Source: Proteus alimentorum
GTDB lineage: Bacteria; Pseudomonadota; Gammaproteobacteria; Enterobacterales; Enterobacteriaceae
Direction of reading: 5' to 3'
Length of the DNA stretch: 64,000 nt
Assembly (NCBI RefSeq): GCF_002607735.1
Contig: NZ_NBVR01000013.1
Span: 62,262-126,261, forward strand
Part shown: positions 31,499-43,507 of the stretch, piece after piece
Layout of the letters: each line of letters begins with the position of its first letter
How positions within the stretch are numbered: position 1 is the stretch's first letter
Notes under the pieces: model-generated
Told to the model about the DNA's origin: nothing
The model's input: the letters and a program-made list of their open reading frames with translations, nothing else
Databases searched by the model: none
Position numbers and translations under genes: made by a program

Positions 31499-32170
31499 AT
31501 GGAAAATCAATCGATTAGTGAACTTTTACCTAGAGAAAAATTATTACTTTATGGCGTGGGATCACTCACTGACATTGAGTTATTGGCACTTTTTTTACGC
31601 ACCGGCACTTATGAAAAATCGGTATTAGAATTGGCAGCTTTTTTACTTAAAGAGTGTGGTTCTCTTTATCACGTTATTAATGCTGATTATGAAACATTAG
31701 GGCGTTTTAAAGGTGTTGGTGTGGGAAAGTTTACCCAGTTGCAAGCTATCAATGAAATGGCACAGCGTTTTTCTACAACACAATTTATGTATAAAAATGT
31801 CCTTTCTTCTTCTGAAGACACAAAGCATTACTTACAAAAATTGCTTCATTGGCGAGATCGAGAAGTATTTGTGGTACTTTTTCTTGATAATCAAAATCAG
31901 TTGATTGCATTTGAAGAGATGTTTAAGGGCACAATTAATCGTGTTGAAGTGCATCCGAGAGAAATTGTTCGTGAATCGATAAAAAAGAATGCAACATCTA
32001 TCATTCTTGCTCATAATCATCCTTCTGGTCATTCAGAACCAAGCCTTGCAGATAAACAATTGACTGAAAAAATTTTTACTGCTTGCCAATTAGTGGGTGT
32101 AAATGTACCCGATCACCTTGTGATAGGGCATGATAATTGTGTTTCTTTCGCAGAACGAGGTTGGTTATAG
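31499..32170 (+). CDS. radC: RadC family JAB-domain protein (YicR)
   Basis: This 223-residue protein has an N-terminal helix-hairpin-helix-like region (GRFKGVGVGKFTQLQAINEMAQR, about 66-90) and a C-terminal JAB/MPN+ metalloprotease-like domain. The HxHPSGH motif (LAHNHPSGHSEPSLAD) is present for zinc binding. Despite the name, a repair role is unproven in E. coli. The AAGGAG ribosome site is well placed. It lies between coaBC and rpmBG, the same neighbourhood as E. coli yicR. Confidence 0.92.
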   Translation: MENQSISELLPREKLLLYGVGSLTDIELLALFLRTGTYEKSVLELAAFLLKECGSLYHVINADYETLGRFKGVGVGKFTQLQAINEMAQRFSTTQFMYKNVLSSSEDTKHYLQKLLHWRDREVFVVLFLDNQNQLIAFEEMFKGTINRVEVHPREIVRESIKKNATSIILAHNHPSGHSEPSLADKQLTEKIFTACQLVGVNVPDHLVIGHDNCVSFAERGWL

Positions 32171-32213
32171 CAAATATTTTTGTAATTATTGTCAATCTTT
32201 ATTTGTACGGGTC

Positions 32214-32242
32214 TTGAGCGTTGAGGCCATTGGGCGTATACT
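32214..32242 (+). promoter_or_regulatory. Sigma-70 promoter for rpmB-rpmG
   Basis: TTGAGC (32214-32219) and TATACT (32237-32242) are separated by 17 bases, giving a start near 32249 and a leader of about 170 bases. Confidence 0.8.
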
Positions 32243-32276
32243 ACGCCACCTTTGAGGATCTTGGGTTTGGCGAGAA

Positions 32277-32350
32277 GAGCCTATCTCAGCAAGTTTTTTC
32301 TGAGGTGTTTACACAGTTTTTCAATCGTTAAAAGTTGCTGAGATGGGCTC
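32277..32350 (+). promoter_or_regulatory. Long leader hairpin of the rpmB-rpmG mRNA
   Basis: A 21-base arm at 32277-32297 (GAGCCTATCTCAGCAAGTTTT less one base for length) pairs with 32330-32350 at 19 of 21 positions, enclosing 32 bases. It lies in the transcribed leader and ends 67 bases before the rpmB start. Ribosomal-protein operons often carry leader structures that bind the product; such a role here is inference. Confidence 0.6.
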
Positions 32351-32396
32351 CAAAGCCTGACGAGGCGGTCAAACCTGATATTAAAGCTCGAGCTGA

Positions 32397-32654
<258 letters not shown>

Positions 32655-32662
32655 GGAGCTGA

Positions 32663-32833
<171 letters not shown>

Positions 32834-32846
32834 TTTTAGTTTTCTT

Positions 32847-32876
32847 AAAAAACCCGACCTTAGTGTCGGGTTTTTT
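32847..32876 (+). terminator. Rho-independent terminator after rpmG
   Basis: AAAAAACCCGAC pairs perfectly with GTCGGGTTTTTT around a 6-base loop. Confidence 0.93.
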
Positions 32877-32982
32877 GTTATCTGGAGTCCGCTAAGTATA
32901 ACAAAGTAAAGCTATTGTGATCTTCACTTGCTCTTTAGTTATACTATGGCTCTTTTTAAATCATCAGATAAATGGATTGCGG

Positions 32983-34110
32983 ATGAGTAAGTCAGTATTA
33001 TCAATATTACATACAGAATCATCTTGTGGGTGGGGTGGTCAGGAAATTCGTATACTGACGGAATCTCAAGGTATGATCCGCAGAGGACACCGTGTGGCAT
33101 TAGTGTGTTGTCCTACATCCAAAATTGCGAAAGCAGCACCTGATTATGGTATTGAAGTTTTCACATTACCCATTGAAAAAAAACGCGGTTCAGCATTAAA
33201 AGCACTTCGTCAATGGCTGAAATTACATCGTCATCAATTTGATGTTATCAATACTCATAGCTCAACTGACGCATGGTTAGTTGCTGTTTCTTGTGCCACA
33301 TTACGCCATTCTCCCGTGATTGTTCGAACGCGTCATGTTTCTACTGATGTTTCACGTTCATTACCAACACAATGGCTTTATCTTTCATCCAGTGCTCATG
33401 TTGTGACAACGGGTGAAAAATTACGCCAGACACTCCATCAGCATAATAAATTTCCATTAGAAAAAATGACATCAGTTCCTACAGGAATTGATTTACAACG
33501 TTTTTTCCCACAAGACAAACAACAAGCAAGAGAAAGAATAGGAATACCGAATAAACCGACATTAGGTATTGTGGCGACAATGCGAGTGTGGAAAGGACAT
33601 AAATATTTAGTAGAAGCATGGAAATCATTGCATCAGCAATTTCCTGATTGGCAATTAATTTTTGTTGGTGATGGACCTCAACGTAAAAATTTAGAACCCA
33701 TGGTGAAAGAGGCGGGATTAGAACAAAGCATCTTCTTTCTTGGTAATCGTAATGATGTGCCTGATTGCTTAAATGCGATGGATCTCTTTGCGTTACCGTC
33801 TTTTGGTAATGAAGGTGTACCGCAAGGTATTATGCAGGCGATGGCATGTGGTTTACCTGTCGTGTCAACGACGGTTGGCGCGATTAGCGAAGCTGTTATT
33901 GATGGTAAAACAGGCTTTACATTAGCACCACAAATACAAGAACAATTAACAAATCATTTAGCTAAATTAATGAGCTCAGATAAATTGCGTGAACAGATGG
34001 GAAAAGCAGCGTTTGAACATGCTGTTTCACGATTTGGTTTAGATAATATGTTAGATAAGATGGAAAGGATCTTTATTCAGGCAATCAACGATAAAAATAA
34101 ATCAGTATGA
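32983..34110 (+). CDS. Family 4 glycosyltransferase, LPS core region
   Basis: This 375-residue GT-B enzyme has an N-terminal acceptor domain with a CGWGGQEIRILTES loop and a C-terminal nucleotide-sugar domain with GIVATMRVWKGHKYLVEAW. The family 4 catalytic block FALPSFGNEGVPQGIMQAMACGLPVV (E-x7-E type) lies near 285. It starts at ATG 32983 (MSKSVLSIL); the longer frame to 32917 would reach back into the promoter area. It is the first of four transferase genes between rpmG and waaL in the core locus. Donor and linkage cannot be told from sequence. Confidence 0.82.
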   Translation: MSKSVLSILHTESSCGWGGQEIRILTESQGMIRRGHRVALVCCPTSKIAKAAPDYGIEVFTLPIEKKRGSALKALRQWLKLHRHQFDVINTHSSTDAWLVAVSCATLRHSPVIVRTRHVSTDVSRSLPTQWLYLSSSAHVVTTGEKLRQTLHQHNKFPLEKMTSVPTGIDLQRFFPQDKQQARERIGIPNKPTLGIVATMRVWKGHKYLVEAWKSLHQQFPDWQLIFVGDGPQRKNLEPMVKEAGLEQSIFFLGNRNDVPDCLNAMDLFALPSFGNEGVPQGIMQAMACGLPVVSTTVGAISEAVIDGKTGFTLAPQIQEQLTNHLAKLMSSDKLREQMGKAAFEHAVSRFGLDNMLDKMERIFIQAINDKNKSV

Positions 34111-34248
34111 TTAGTGTTGATAATAAAGTCGTGAAACGATTATCTCTATTATCAACTTGGTGTATTCATCTTATTGATGAATATTTGTAATACTTTTTAG
34201 TGTATAGTCTGAGAAGTAAATGTATCATTTAAGCCAAATAAAAAGCAT

Positions 34249-35250
34249 ATGGATCCAAAAAATATATTGGTTATAGCGGTAGCGCGTTTTGGTGATACAT
34301 TACTTATCACCCCCGTTATTCATGCCCTAAAACAGCGCTGGCCCAATGCTCGTATTCATGTATTTGCACATAAGCGTAGCGCATGTATTCTTGAGCATAA
34401 TCCTGATATTGGTTGCATTAAACATTTTTCTAAAAAAAGTGCTGTTTGGTCGGGTTGGTTACCTCATAAGCCTTATGATTTAGCGCTAGTATATGGCAAT
34501 GATAGTGGGCTGGTGAACTATGCTCGTCGCCAATCTCAGCATACTGTTGCTTTTGCTGATATTTCTCAGCAGCAAGGTAATGTGACTTGGGTTGAGCGTC
34601 CTAAGGCGCCGATGGTTGCACAAAAAGAGCGCGCCTTATTAATTAATGCATTAGGGATTTATCCGAGTTGTTGGCAATTACGTTACTTTATCAGTGATGA
34701 AGAAGCGAGTTTTGCACAACAGTTTTTAAAAGATAATTCATTAATTAATAAGAATATTATTGGTTTCCAACTGCAAAGTTTTCCGGCTAAGGCCTATAGG
34801 GATTGGCCTGTGGAAAATTTTCTGCAATTAGCAAAACAGATTATTACCCATGACGCGAGTACGTACTTTTTGCTATTAGGTAGTAAGGAAAGTGAACAAT
34901 TATCCATTGATTTAGCTAAAAAAATCGGTGAGGAGCATTGTTTAGCCTTAGCGGGTCAAGTTTCAATGCGACAAAATGCGGCAATTATGGCGAATTTATC
35001 GCTTTATGTTGGGGTAGATACAGGACCCACACATTTAGCTGGCGCTTTAGATATCCCAATGGTGGCGTTATATCATAGCTATCACCCAGGATGTTATTTG
35101 GCACCATTACAACATTCTTGTTGTCAGGTTATCCAACATCCAACATCGTTGGAAAATGCCCGCCGTGAAGACAATATGGCTGAAATATCAGTCGAAGAAG
35201 TGCGGAATGCAGTGCGTAATATCATTGATGGAATGAAGGTGAAAAAGTAA
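34249..35250 (+). CDS. Family 9 (heptosyltransferase-like) glycosyltransferase
   Basis: This 333-residue protein belongs to the ADP-heptose:LPS heptosyltransferase family. The N-terminal motif VARFGDTLLITPVIHAL and the C-terminal GVDTGPTHLAGALDIPMVALY are characteristic. It is distinct from WaaC, WaaF and WaaQ, which are all present elsewhere in this window, so it may add an extra outer-core heptose. Proteus cores are known to contain additional heptoses. The next gene follows after three bases, so they are co-translated. The ATG at 34249 has only a weak ribosome site. Confidence 0.82.
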   Translation: MDPKNILVIAVARFGDTLLITPVIHALKQRWPNARIHVFAHKRSACILEHNPDIGCIKHFSKKSAVWSGWLPHKPYDLALVYGNDSGLVNYARRQSQHTVAFADISQQQGNVTWVERPKAPMVAQKERALLINALGIYPSCWQLRYFISDEEASFAQQFLKDNSLINKNIIGFQLQSFPAKAYRDWPVENFLQLAKQIITHDASTYFLLLGSKESEQLSIDLAKKIGEEHCLALAGQVSMRQNAAIMANLSLYVGVDTGPTHLAGALDIPMVALYHSYHPGCYLAPLQHSCCQVIQHPTSLENARREDNMAEISVEEVRNAVRNIIDGMKVKK

Positions 35251-35253
35251 TCC

Positions 35254-36357
35254 ATGAAGATCGGTATAATTGATGTCACAATCACCATGTCTTATGGCGG
35301 GATCCAAACAGCGGTTTGGGAACTGGCTAAGCAATTGCATGATGCTGGGCATGAAGTTCATCTTTATGGTGGCAATGGCGATATCCGACACAATCTGGCA
35401 GGACGCCAAATACAGGTTCACACTTACCCTTATACGCCAAGAGATAAAGTGATTGATCTTGGTGGGCGTTTTCGTCGTATTGTTGAGCGCTACACTTTTG
35501 CTCGACATGCCAAAAAAGAGGTGATCAGCCAAAATTTTGATTGGGTTATTTTGACGAAGCCTTTTGATTTTTTTTGGCCTTCTATGATGCCTAAATCATC
35601 CTCAACGCGTTTTTGTTATATGAGTGGCGGCACCAGTTTTTTTAAAGGTGATCGCCGGTTAGGTAAGAAAATCTCAGCATGGGTAGCATGTAGTCATTTT
35701 AATGCTTGGCAAATCCAGCATCATTTTAAGCAATTCCCTAGTGTGATTTATAATGGTGTGGATATTGAAAAATTTAAGCCGATGACCACCTCATTACGTG
35801 AGCAATTAGGAATAGGCGAATCCACTTTTTTACTCTCATTTGCAGGTCGATTAGTGGGTTGGAAAGGCTTGAATTTCGCAATCGATGCTATAGAACAGTT
35901 AAAAGGTGAAGATGTTAAGCTTTTGATTATCGGTGCTGGTGATGATTTAGAGCGATTGAAGAGTAAAGCGGTGGCGAAAGGTATTGCAGAACAAGTCATT
36001 TTTCATCAACCCGTTGAGCATAATCAATTACCTGAGTTTTATGCAGCCAGCGATGCAGGCATTTTCCCAAGTACTGGGGATGAAGCATTTGGTATTACGA
36101 TTGCAGAAGCAATGGCGTGCGCCAAACCGGTTATTGCGAGCCATATCGGGGGTATTCCTGAAGTGGTAGGTAATGAGGGCACTGCGGGGTTATTGGTCGC
36201 TTCTGGTAATGCAGATGAAATTGTGATGGCAATTAATCATCTTCGCCAATTACCCGATAGAGGAAAAGCAATGGGCGAGAATGCACGTTTACGTATAGAA
36301 ACACGTTATACTTGGCAACATTCTGCGCAACGATTATTACAGGCATTGGCGTCATAA
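35254..36357 (+). CDS. Family 4 glycosyltransferase, WaaG-like
   Basis: This 367-residue GT-B enzyme begins MKIGIIDVTITMSYGGIQTAVWELAKQL with the usual glycine loop. Later motifs are SFAGRLVGWKGLNFAIDAIEQL (about 196-217) and FPSTGDEAFGITIAEAMACAKPVIASHIGGIPEVV near 270, with the E-x7-E catalytic pair. It lies between two other transferases with three-base spacing on each side, so it belongs to the outer-core operon. Sugar specificity is not readable. Confidence 0.83.
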   Translation: MKIGIIDVTITMSYGGIQTAVWELAKQLHDAGHEVHLYGGNGDIRHNLAGRQIQVHTYPYTPRDKVIDLGGRFRRIVERYTFARHAKKEVISQNFDWVILTKPFDFFWPSMMPKSSSTRFCYMSGGTSFFKGDRRLGKKISAWVACSHFNAWQIQHHFKQFPSVIYNGVDIEKFKPMTTSLREQLGIGESTFLLSFAGRLVGWKGLNFAIDAIEQLKGEDVKLLIIGAGDDLERLKSKAVAKGIAEQVIFHQPVEHNQLPEFYAASDAGIFPSTGDEAFGITIAEAMACAKPVIASHIGGIPEVVGNEGTAGLLVASGNADEIVMAINHLRQLPDRGKAMGENARLRIETRYTWQHSAQRLLQALAS

Positions 36358-36359
36358 TA

Positions 36360-37526
36360 ATGAAGATTGCCTATCTTGATCCTTACCCCGTTCCTGACTT
36401 ACGAGTTGCTTCATTGCAAATATTGCAAAATGTCGATGCTTTTGCCAGAGCTGGTGCACATGTCACTTTAGTCACGCCAAAAGGGCAGTATCGAGATAGT
36501 GATATATTAGGTCGTTCAATCCATGCTAATGCAAGTTTAGTTTCCTTAAGAGATATCCGACGTAAATGGTATTTTCCATTTAATTCACAAAAACTTTTTT
36601 CATTACAAATAGCTCGCTGGGTTAAGCAAAATAATGTTGATGCGTTGTTTACCCGTAATTTAAAACTGGCTTGTTATCTTTGTGAAAATTATCCAGAAAT
36701 TCCCCTCTTTTTTGAAAGCCATGAAATATTTGCGCAATCTTTTGCAGAGTCTCATTCATTTGAGAAAAAAAAGAATCGTGCGAAATATCATAAGTTATTA
36801 AAAATGGAGAAGTTGGTTTATAGTCAAGCGACGGGTATTTTTGTTCTTACTTCATTACTCAGAGATGATATTGTTTCGCAATATCAAGTTACTACACCAA
36901 TAACCATTGTTCCTGATGGTGTGGATCTACATGCTGTAGCGGATCATCAGGCAGCACCTCTTAAATTAAATCAATCCATTACAGACGTGCTCTATTTGGG
37001 AAGTTTGCATAAATGGAAAGGTATTCCTACCATGATGCGAGCAATGAAATACCTTGATAATGCAAGATTGAATATCGCAGGGGGAACGCCGGAGCAGATT
37101 GGGGGATTAACCTTATTAGCGCAAGAAATGGACGTAAAAGATAAGGTCAATTTTTTGGGATTTATTGATCCGAAAAAACGCTTTGAAGCGATTGCCCAGC
37201 ATGATATCTGTGTACTCCCGCTTACGTTAACTAGTATTGGAAGCCGTTATACTTCACCACTCAAGTTATTTGAGTATATGGCGATGGAAAAACCTGTGGT
37301 GATTTCAGATTTTCCTTCAATTCGTGATGTTGTAGATGAAAAAGCGGTAAGTTTTGCCGATAGTGGTGATGCGCAAAGTTTTGCAAAACAGATAATACAG
37401 TTAAGAGATAATCCACAACGAGCAAGCGAAAAAACAGCCCATGCCCGCTCATTAGTTGAAAACTATTACAACTGGGATAAACGGGCTGAGGTTATTTTAA
37501 AGACAATAGAGACGTTAATTCAGTGA
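36360..37526 (+). CDS. Family 4 glycosyltransferase, LPS core region
   Basis: This 388-residue protein starts at ATG 36360, just after the previous stop, with MKIAYLDPYPVPDLRVASLQILQNVDAFARAG. The C-terminal domain has LYLGSLHKWKGIPTMMRAM and the conserved SRYTSPLKLFEYMAMEKPVVISDFPSIRDVV block near 300. It is the last of the four outer-core transferase genes and converges tail-to-tail with waaL, with one base between the stop codons. A longer frame starting at 36312 lies inside the previous gene and is less likely. Confidence 0.82.
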   Translation: MKIAYLDPYPVPDLRVASLQILQNVDAFARAGAHVTLVTPKGQYRDSDILGRSIHANASLVSLRDIRRKWYFPFNSQKLFSLQIARWVKQNNVDALFTRNLKLACYLCENYPEIPLFFESHEIFAQSFAESHSFEKKKNRAKYHKLLKMEKLVYSQATGIFVLTSLLRDDIVSQYQVTTPITIVPDGVDLHAVADHQAAPLKLNQSITDVLYLGSLHKWKGIPTMMRAMKYLDNARLNIAGGTPEQIGGLTLLAQEMDVKDKVNFLGFIDPKKRFEAIAQHDICVLPLTLTSIGSRYTSPLKLFEYMAMEKPVVISDFPSIRDVVDEKAVSFADSGDAQSFAKQIIQLRDNPQRASEKTAHARSLVENYYNWDKRAEVILKTIETLIQ

Positions 37527-37527
37527 T

Positions 37528-38787
37528 CTATTGCTGTTTATCTGGCGGTGTTGCTAATTGATTATTGAGTAAAGCATGACGCAACGCCAACATTAACCCC
37601 ACCAAAATACCCACTTGATTGATATAGGCATTTTCAAATAATCCCCGCAGTACATACACCCCTAAAAATGACATCAATAACACTAAAGCCGCTTGGCGAA
37701 TAATACCTTGGTTTTTTCTTATTAGCTGAATGCCTTGTGCAATTATTGAAGAGCAGAAGTAAAGAATACTGAATAGGCCTAAAATACCACCAGCAAACCA
37801 AAAGGCTAAAAAGATATTATGGGGGCCAATGGATTTTTTAAATATCCAATTTTTATGTTCTTTAATACGTTCATTATAAATATTATGGTAAAGCTGATTA
37901 CCATAGCCATAACCTTTTATCGGTTGTTCTAAAATAAGGTCTAGAGCTGCACCTTGAGTACCATTATCAAAACGTAATCCACTATTGGTTTGTGTTAATT
38001 TATGTTGAAGAAATTTGCTGACAACAGGATTTGTCGGTAAATTTATCGCACCAATAAATAATAGAGCGCAGGTTAACGCACTTATTATCATTAGTAACCA
38101 TTGGCGATTAATAACTAAGATAAGTAATGTACTAATTGCTAATGCCATCCATGCACCGCGTGCTAAGGTTCCTAACATAATAAAAATAAATGTTAAACTA
38201 ACAGTGGCGAGTAATAGCCAATTAATGATGGAATTTTGTTTTTTTAAAGCCCATAAAGCTAACACAATGGGAAAGAAAAAGAGAAGGGCGTAAGATATTT
38301 CTCTATGAATTAACTGACTTTTTCTCGTGAAGGCCCAAATATTTTTTTGATATTCTAAATAATACTGCACTAACTCCTTTGCCATAATCACCAATAACCC
38401 AATCGCAAAAGCCACCATCACCATCTTGGCAATATCGGCAGGTTTTTCTTTATATAATACAATCGGGAAAGTTACCGCAAAAAGCAGTAAGCCATTTAAA
38501 ATGGGTTTATTAATCTCTTTTATACTGATACTGGGCTCGACAGAAATTACGATGGAATAGCCAATCACCAATAATAAAAATAGCAGAGAGAATGACAGGT
38601 TATTTTTAAAGATTTTACAGATAGCCTTAAAATCACGTACCAGATACCACAGTGCGGTTGCACCAATCAAGCCCATCACAATATTCTTATAACGAGTGAT
38701 ATCTGGTAAGTAGATCAATATAATGTAAAGCCCGATAATGGATAAATTCCACAGGGACTTTTTACTATAGTCTTTAAACACCATCAT
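37528..38787 (-). CDS. waaL: O-antigen ligase
   Basis: WaaL (419 residues) joins undecaprenyl-linked O-antigen to the lipid A-core in the periplasm. It has about eleven membrane helices and a large periplasmic loop before the last ones (about 240-330). The family Wzy_C signature is present: an Arg in TLARGAWMAL near 212 and the loop His in GPHNIFLAFWFAGGILGL near 325. Two Met codons begin the frame. It is transcribed opposite to the flanking transferase and mutM genes. The proximity to core glycosyltransferases supports ligase rather than polymerase. Confidence 0.88.
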   Translation of the reverse strand: MMVFKDYSKKSLWNLSIIGLYIILIYLPDITRYKNIVMGLIGATALWYLVRDFKAICKIFKNNLSFSLLFLLLVIGYSIVISVEPSISIKEINKPILNGLLLFAVTFPIVLYKEKPADIAKMVMVAFAIGLLVIMAKELVQYYLEYQKNIWAFTRKSQLIHREISYALLFFFPIVLALWALKKQNSIINWLLLATVSLTFIFIMLGTLARGAWMALAISTLLILVINRQWLLMIISALTCALLFIGAINLPTNPVVSKFLQHKLTQTNSGLRFDNGTQGAALDLILEQPIKGYGYGNQLYHNIYNERIKEHKNWIFKKSIGPHNIFLAFWFAGGILGLFSILYFCSSIIAQGIQLIRKNQGIIRQAALVLLMSFLGVYVLRGLFENAYINQVGILVGLMLALRHALLNNQLATPPDKQQ

Positions 38788-38888
38788 AATAATCTGCCAT
38801 CATCCTTTATACTTTTAATAGAGTGGCGATCATACAATAAAATGCGGTTTATCGCTGTATCTCTTATCTGATAATCATGGAGCCATCT

Positions 38889-40963
<2,075 letters not shown>

Positions 40964-40964
<1 letters not shown>

Positions 40965-42241
40965 TAGTGACTCCGAGGGGGAAGATAAGGTGAAAGTAAG
41001 GTAAGCAAACGCAGTAGTGCTCCTTGATTTTCATGAAGCACTTCAACAGCATGGCGACCATAGTAACGACGATAATCTTCATCATTAAGCAGTGAGGCAA
41101 TCGCCGTTGCCATGGATCCACTGTCTGTAACGGTAATTAACCCTTCAGCTTGATCAAGCTTGGCACAGATATTTTTAAAATTAAAAGTATAAGGTCCCAT
41201 AATCACGGGGATAGCGTGTGCGGCGGCTTCTAAAGGATTATGACCACCACGCTCAACCAAACTCCCTCCCACAAAGGCCAGATCAGCAATACCATAAAGT
41301 AACATCAGCTCGCCCATGGTATCGCCAATAACGACCTGAGTTTGTGCATCAGGCACAGCATCGGTGCTTCGTAAGGTATATTTTAACCCCGCCTCGCGTG
41401 TTAACTGTTCGGCTTTAGGAAAACGCTCTGGATGTCGAGGCACTAAAATTAATAAAAGCTGAGGAAATTGTGTTAGTAGCTTTTTATGTGTCTCTAAAAT
41501 AATGCTTTCTTCACCCTCATGGGTACTTGTTGCAATCCAAACTGGGCGGTGAGCAGCCCATTGACGGCGTAAAGCAACGGCTCTGGCGGCTAATTCTGGG
41601 GTGACAGAGATATCAAATTTTAGGCTACCCGTTATATGTAAATGCGAACGTTTAAGCCCTAACTCGATAAAACGCTCACCATCTTCCTGATTTTGAGCAG
41701 CAATTAAGGTGATTTTTTGGAGCATCGTTTTGACAAAACTGCCTAATTTTTGATATCCGGCCGCAGAGCGTTCTGATAAACGAGCATTAGCGATAATCAA
41801 TGGGATTTTTCGGTGATGTAGCTTTGAAATTAGATTAGGCCACAGTTCGGTTTCCATAATGATCACCAATTTAGGGTCAACCGTTTTAAGAAAACGATTA
41901 ACTGAACCCGGTAAATCATAAGGAAGATAGACATGGTAAACATCATCACCAAATGCAGAACGAACACGTTCAGAGCCTGTTGGTGTCATTGTCGTGACCG
42001 TTATAGGCAAATCAGGATAGTGATGGCGAAGGGCGCGAACAAGTGGGACTGCGGCAAGTGTTTCACCGACAGAAACGGAATGTAATAATATCCCTTGAGG
42101 CACGACTTTGCCTTTGCAAAAGCCATAGCGCTCTCCCCACCGTTTACGGTAGGCGGGTGCTTTACGGCTGCGTAATAAAAGACGCAACCAAATCAGAGGT
42201 TGAATAAGGTAAAGAAGTACCTGATATAAACGCAACAACAT
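40964..42241 (-). CDS. waaA: Kdo transferase WaaA
   Basis: WaaA (KdtA, 425 residues) adds two Kdo residues to lipid IVA at the inner membrane. The N-terminal anchor is [24 protein letters not shown]. The catalytic Glu lies in [18 protein letters not shown] near 60. The CMP-Kdo domain shows [26 protein letters not shown], and [26 protein letters not shown] near 320. It heads waaA-waaE-coaD and diverges from the waaQ operon. Confidence 0.96.
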
Positions 42242-42315
42242 GCTATCAAATTCACTTATCTGGACGAACGCTTATAGTATCACACTGTGTAGGAGAAAGT
42301 GTGTAAAAACAAACG

Positions 42316-42342
42316 TTGTGACGATAAACAACGCGGTATAAT
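42316..42342 (+). promoter_or_regulatory. Putative promoter of the waaQ-wabG-wabH-wabN operon
   Basis: TTGTGA (42316-42321) and a perfect TATAAT (42337-42342) are separated by 15 bases, short for sigma-70. No ops/JUMPstart element GGCGGTAG was found in the leader. Confidence 0.5.
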
Positions 42343-42442
42343 GTTTTTTTATTAATTTTAACAGGCTTTATTCAGGAAACTTGATAGAATTTTTTTTATA
42401 ATCAAATCATATTATTAATTATTTACGTTCATTTGGAATGTT

Positions 42443-43507
42443 ATGAGTGAAAAAATGAAGTTAATACAACGGGTTCTTATTATTAAGTTACGACATCATG
42501 GTGATACTTTGTTGATTACCCCTGTTATTAATACATTAAAAGCGAATTTTCCAAATGCTGAGGTGGATGTTTTAATTAATAAAGAAACAATGCCAATGAT
42601 TGAGAATTTTTCTGCTATCCACCGTATTTTTGTGCTAGATAAAGCATGGAAAAAAGAAGGAAAAGTGGCAAGATTACGTTATGAATGGCAACTGTTAGCT
42701 AACCTTAGAAATCGTCAATATGATGTTGTTATAAACTTAGCAGATCAATGGAATAGCGCGATCATAACGTGTTTAACGGGAGCTAAAATACGTATTGGGT
42801 ATGATATTTATAAACGTCAAAGCCCTTTTTGGAAAAAATGTTTTACCCATTTGATCCCTTTAGGCTCCGTTGATACTCAACATATTGTTGAGCAAAATTT
42901 AGCGCTTTTGCAACCGTTACAATTGCCTCAAATGGATACTCAAGTCTCCATGACATATAGTCATCAAGATAAACATATTGTTACCGAAAAATTAAAAGCA
43001 CATAAAGTATTAGGTCGTTATATTGTTATTCAACCTACATCTCGTTGGTTTTTTAAATGTTGGGATGAAAGTAAATGGACTGAATTAATCGATGCCTTAC
43101 AGCAAGATGGACATCAAATCGTTTTAACTTCAGGGCCTGATCTTCGTGAAAAAGAGATGGTGGAGACCATTATTGAAGGGTGTACTTCAAACAGTGTGGT
43201 GTCATTATCGGGACAACTCTCTTTACCTCAACTTGCTGCGTTAATTGATAATGCTCGCTTATTTATTGGGGTTGATTCTGTACCTATGCATATGGCTGCC
43301 GCGCTTAAAACACCACTTGTTGCACTTTTTGGGCCATCAAAATTATTTCATTGGTCACCGTGGGAACATATTGGCGAAGTGTTGTGGGCAGGAAATTATG
43401 GTGAACTCCCTGATCCTGATGATGTCAATACCAACACACAAACGCGTTATTTAAGCTTAATTCCTGTTGAAGATGTACTAAATGCCGTAAGAGGACAACT
43501 AAAATGA
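42443..43507 (+). CDS. waaQ: LPS heptosyltransferase III
   Basis: WaaQ (354 residues) adds the side-branch heptose to heptose II of the inner core. The family 9 motif is LIIKLRHHGDTLLITPVINTLKANFP (about 11-36); NLADQWNSA follows. The donor-binding end shows IGVDSVPMHMAAALKTPLVALFGPSKLFHWSPW near 278. The start ATG 42443 has TTTGGA upstream. wabG overlaps the stop by four bases (ATGA), giving the waaQ-wabG-wabH-wabN order described in Klebsiella and Serratia. Confidence 0.92.
   Translation: MSEKMKLIQRVLIIKLRHHGDTLLITPVINTLKANFPNAEVDVLINKETMPMIENFSAIHRIFVLDKAWKKEGKVARLRYEWQLLANLRNRQYDVVINLADQWNSAIITCLTGAKIRIGYDIYKRQSPFWKKCFTHLIPLGSVDTQHIVEQNLALLQPLQLPQMDTQVSMTYSHQDKHIVTEKLKAHKVLGRYIVIQPTSRWFFKCWDESKWTELIDALQQDGHQIVLTSGPDLREKEMVETIIEGCTSNSVVSLSGQLSLPQLAALIDNARLFIGVDSVPMHMAAALKTPLVALFGPSKLFHWSPWEHIGEVLWAGNYGELPDPDDVNTNTQTRYLSLIPVEDVLNAVRGQLK

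Noticed and set aside
42242-42442. JUMPstart/ops element for RfaH control of the core operon
   Set aside because: GGCGGTAG is not present in the leader.
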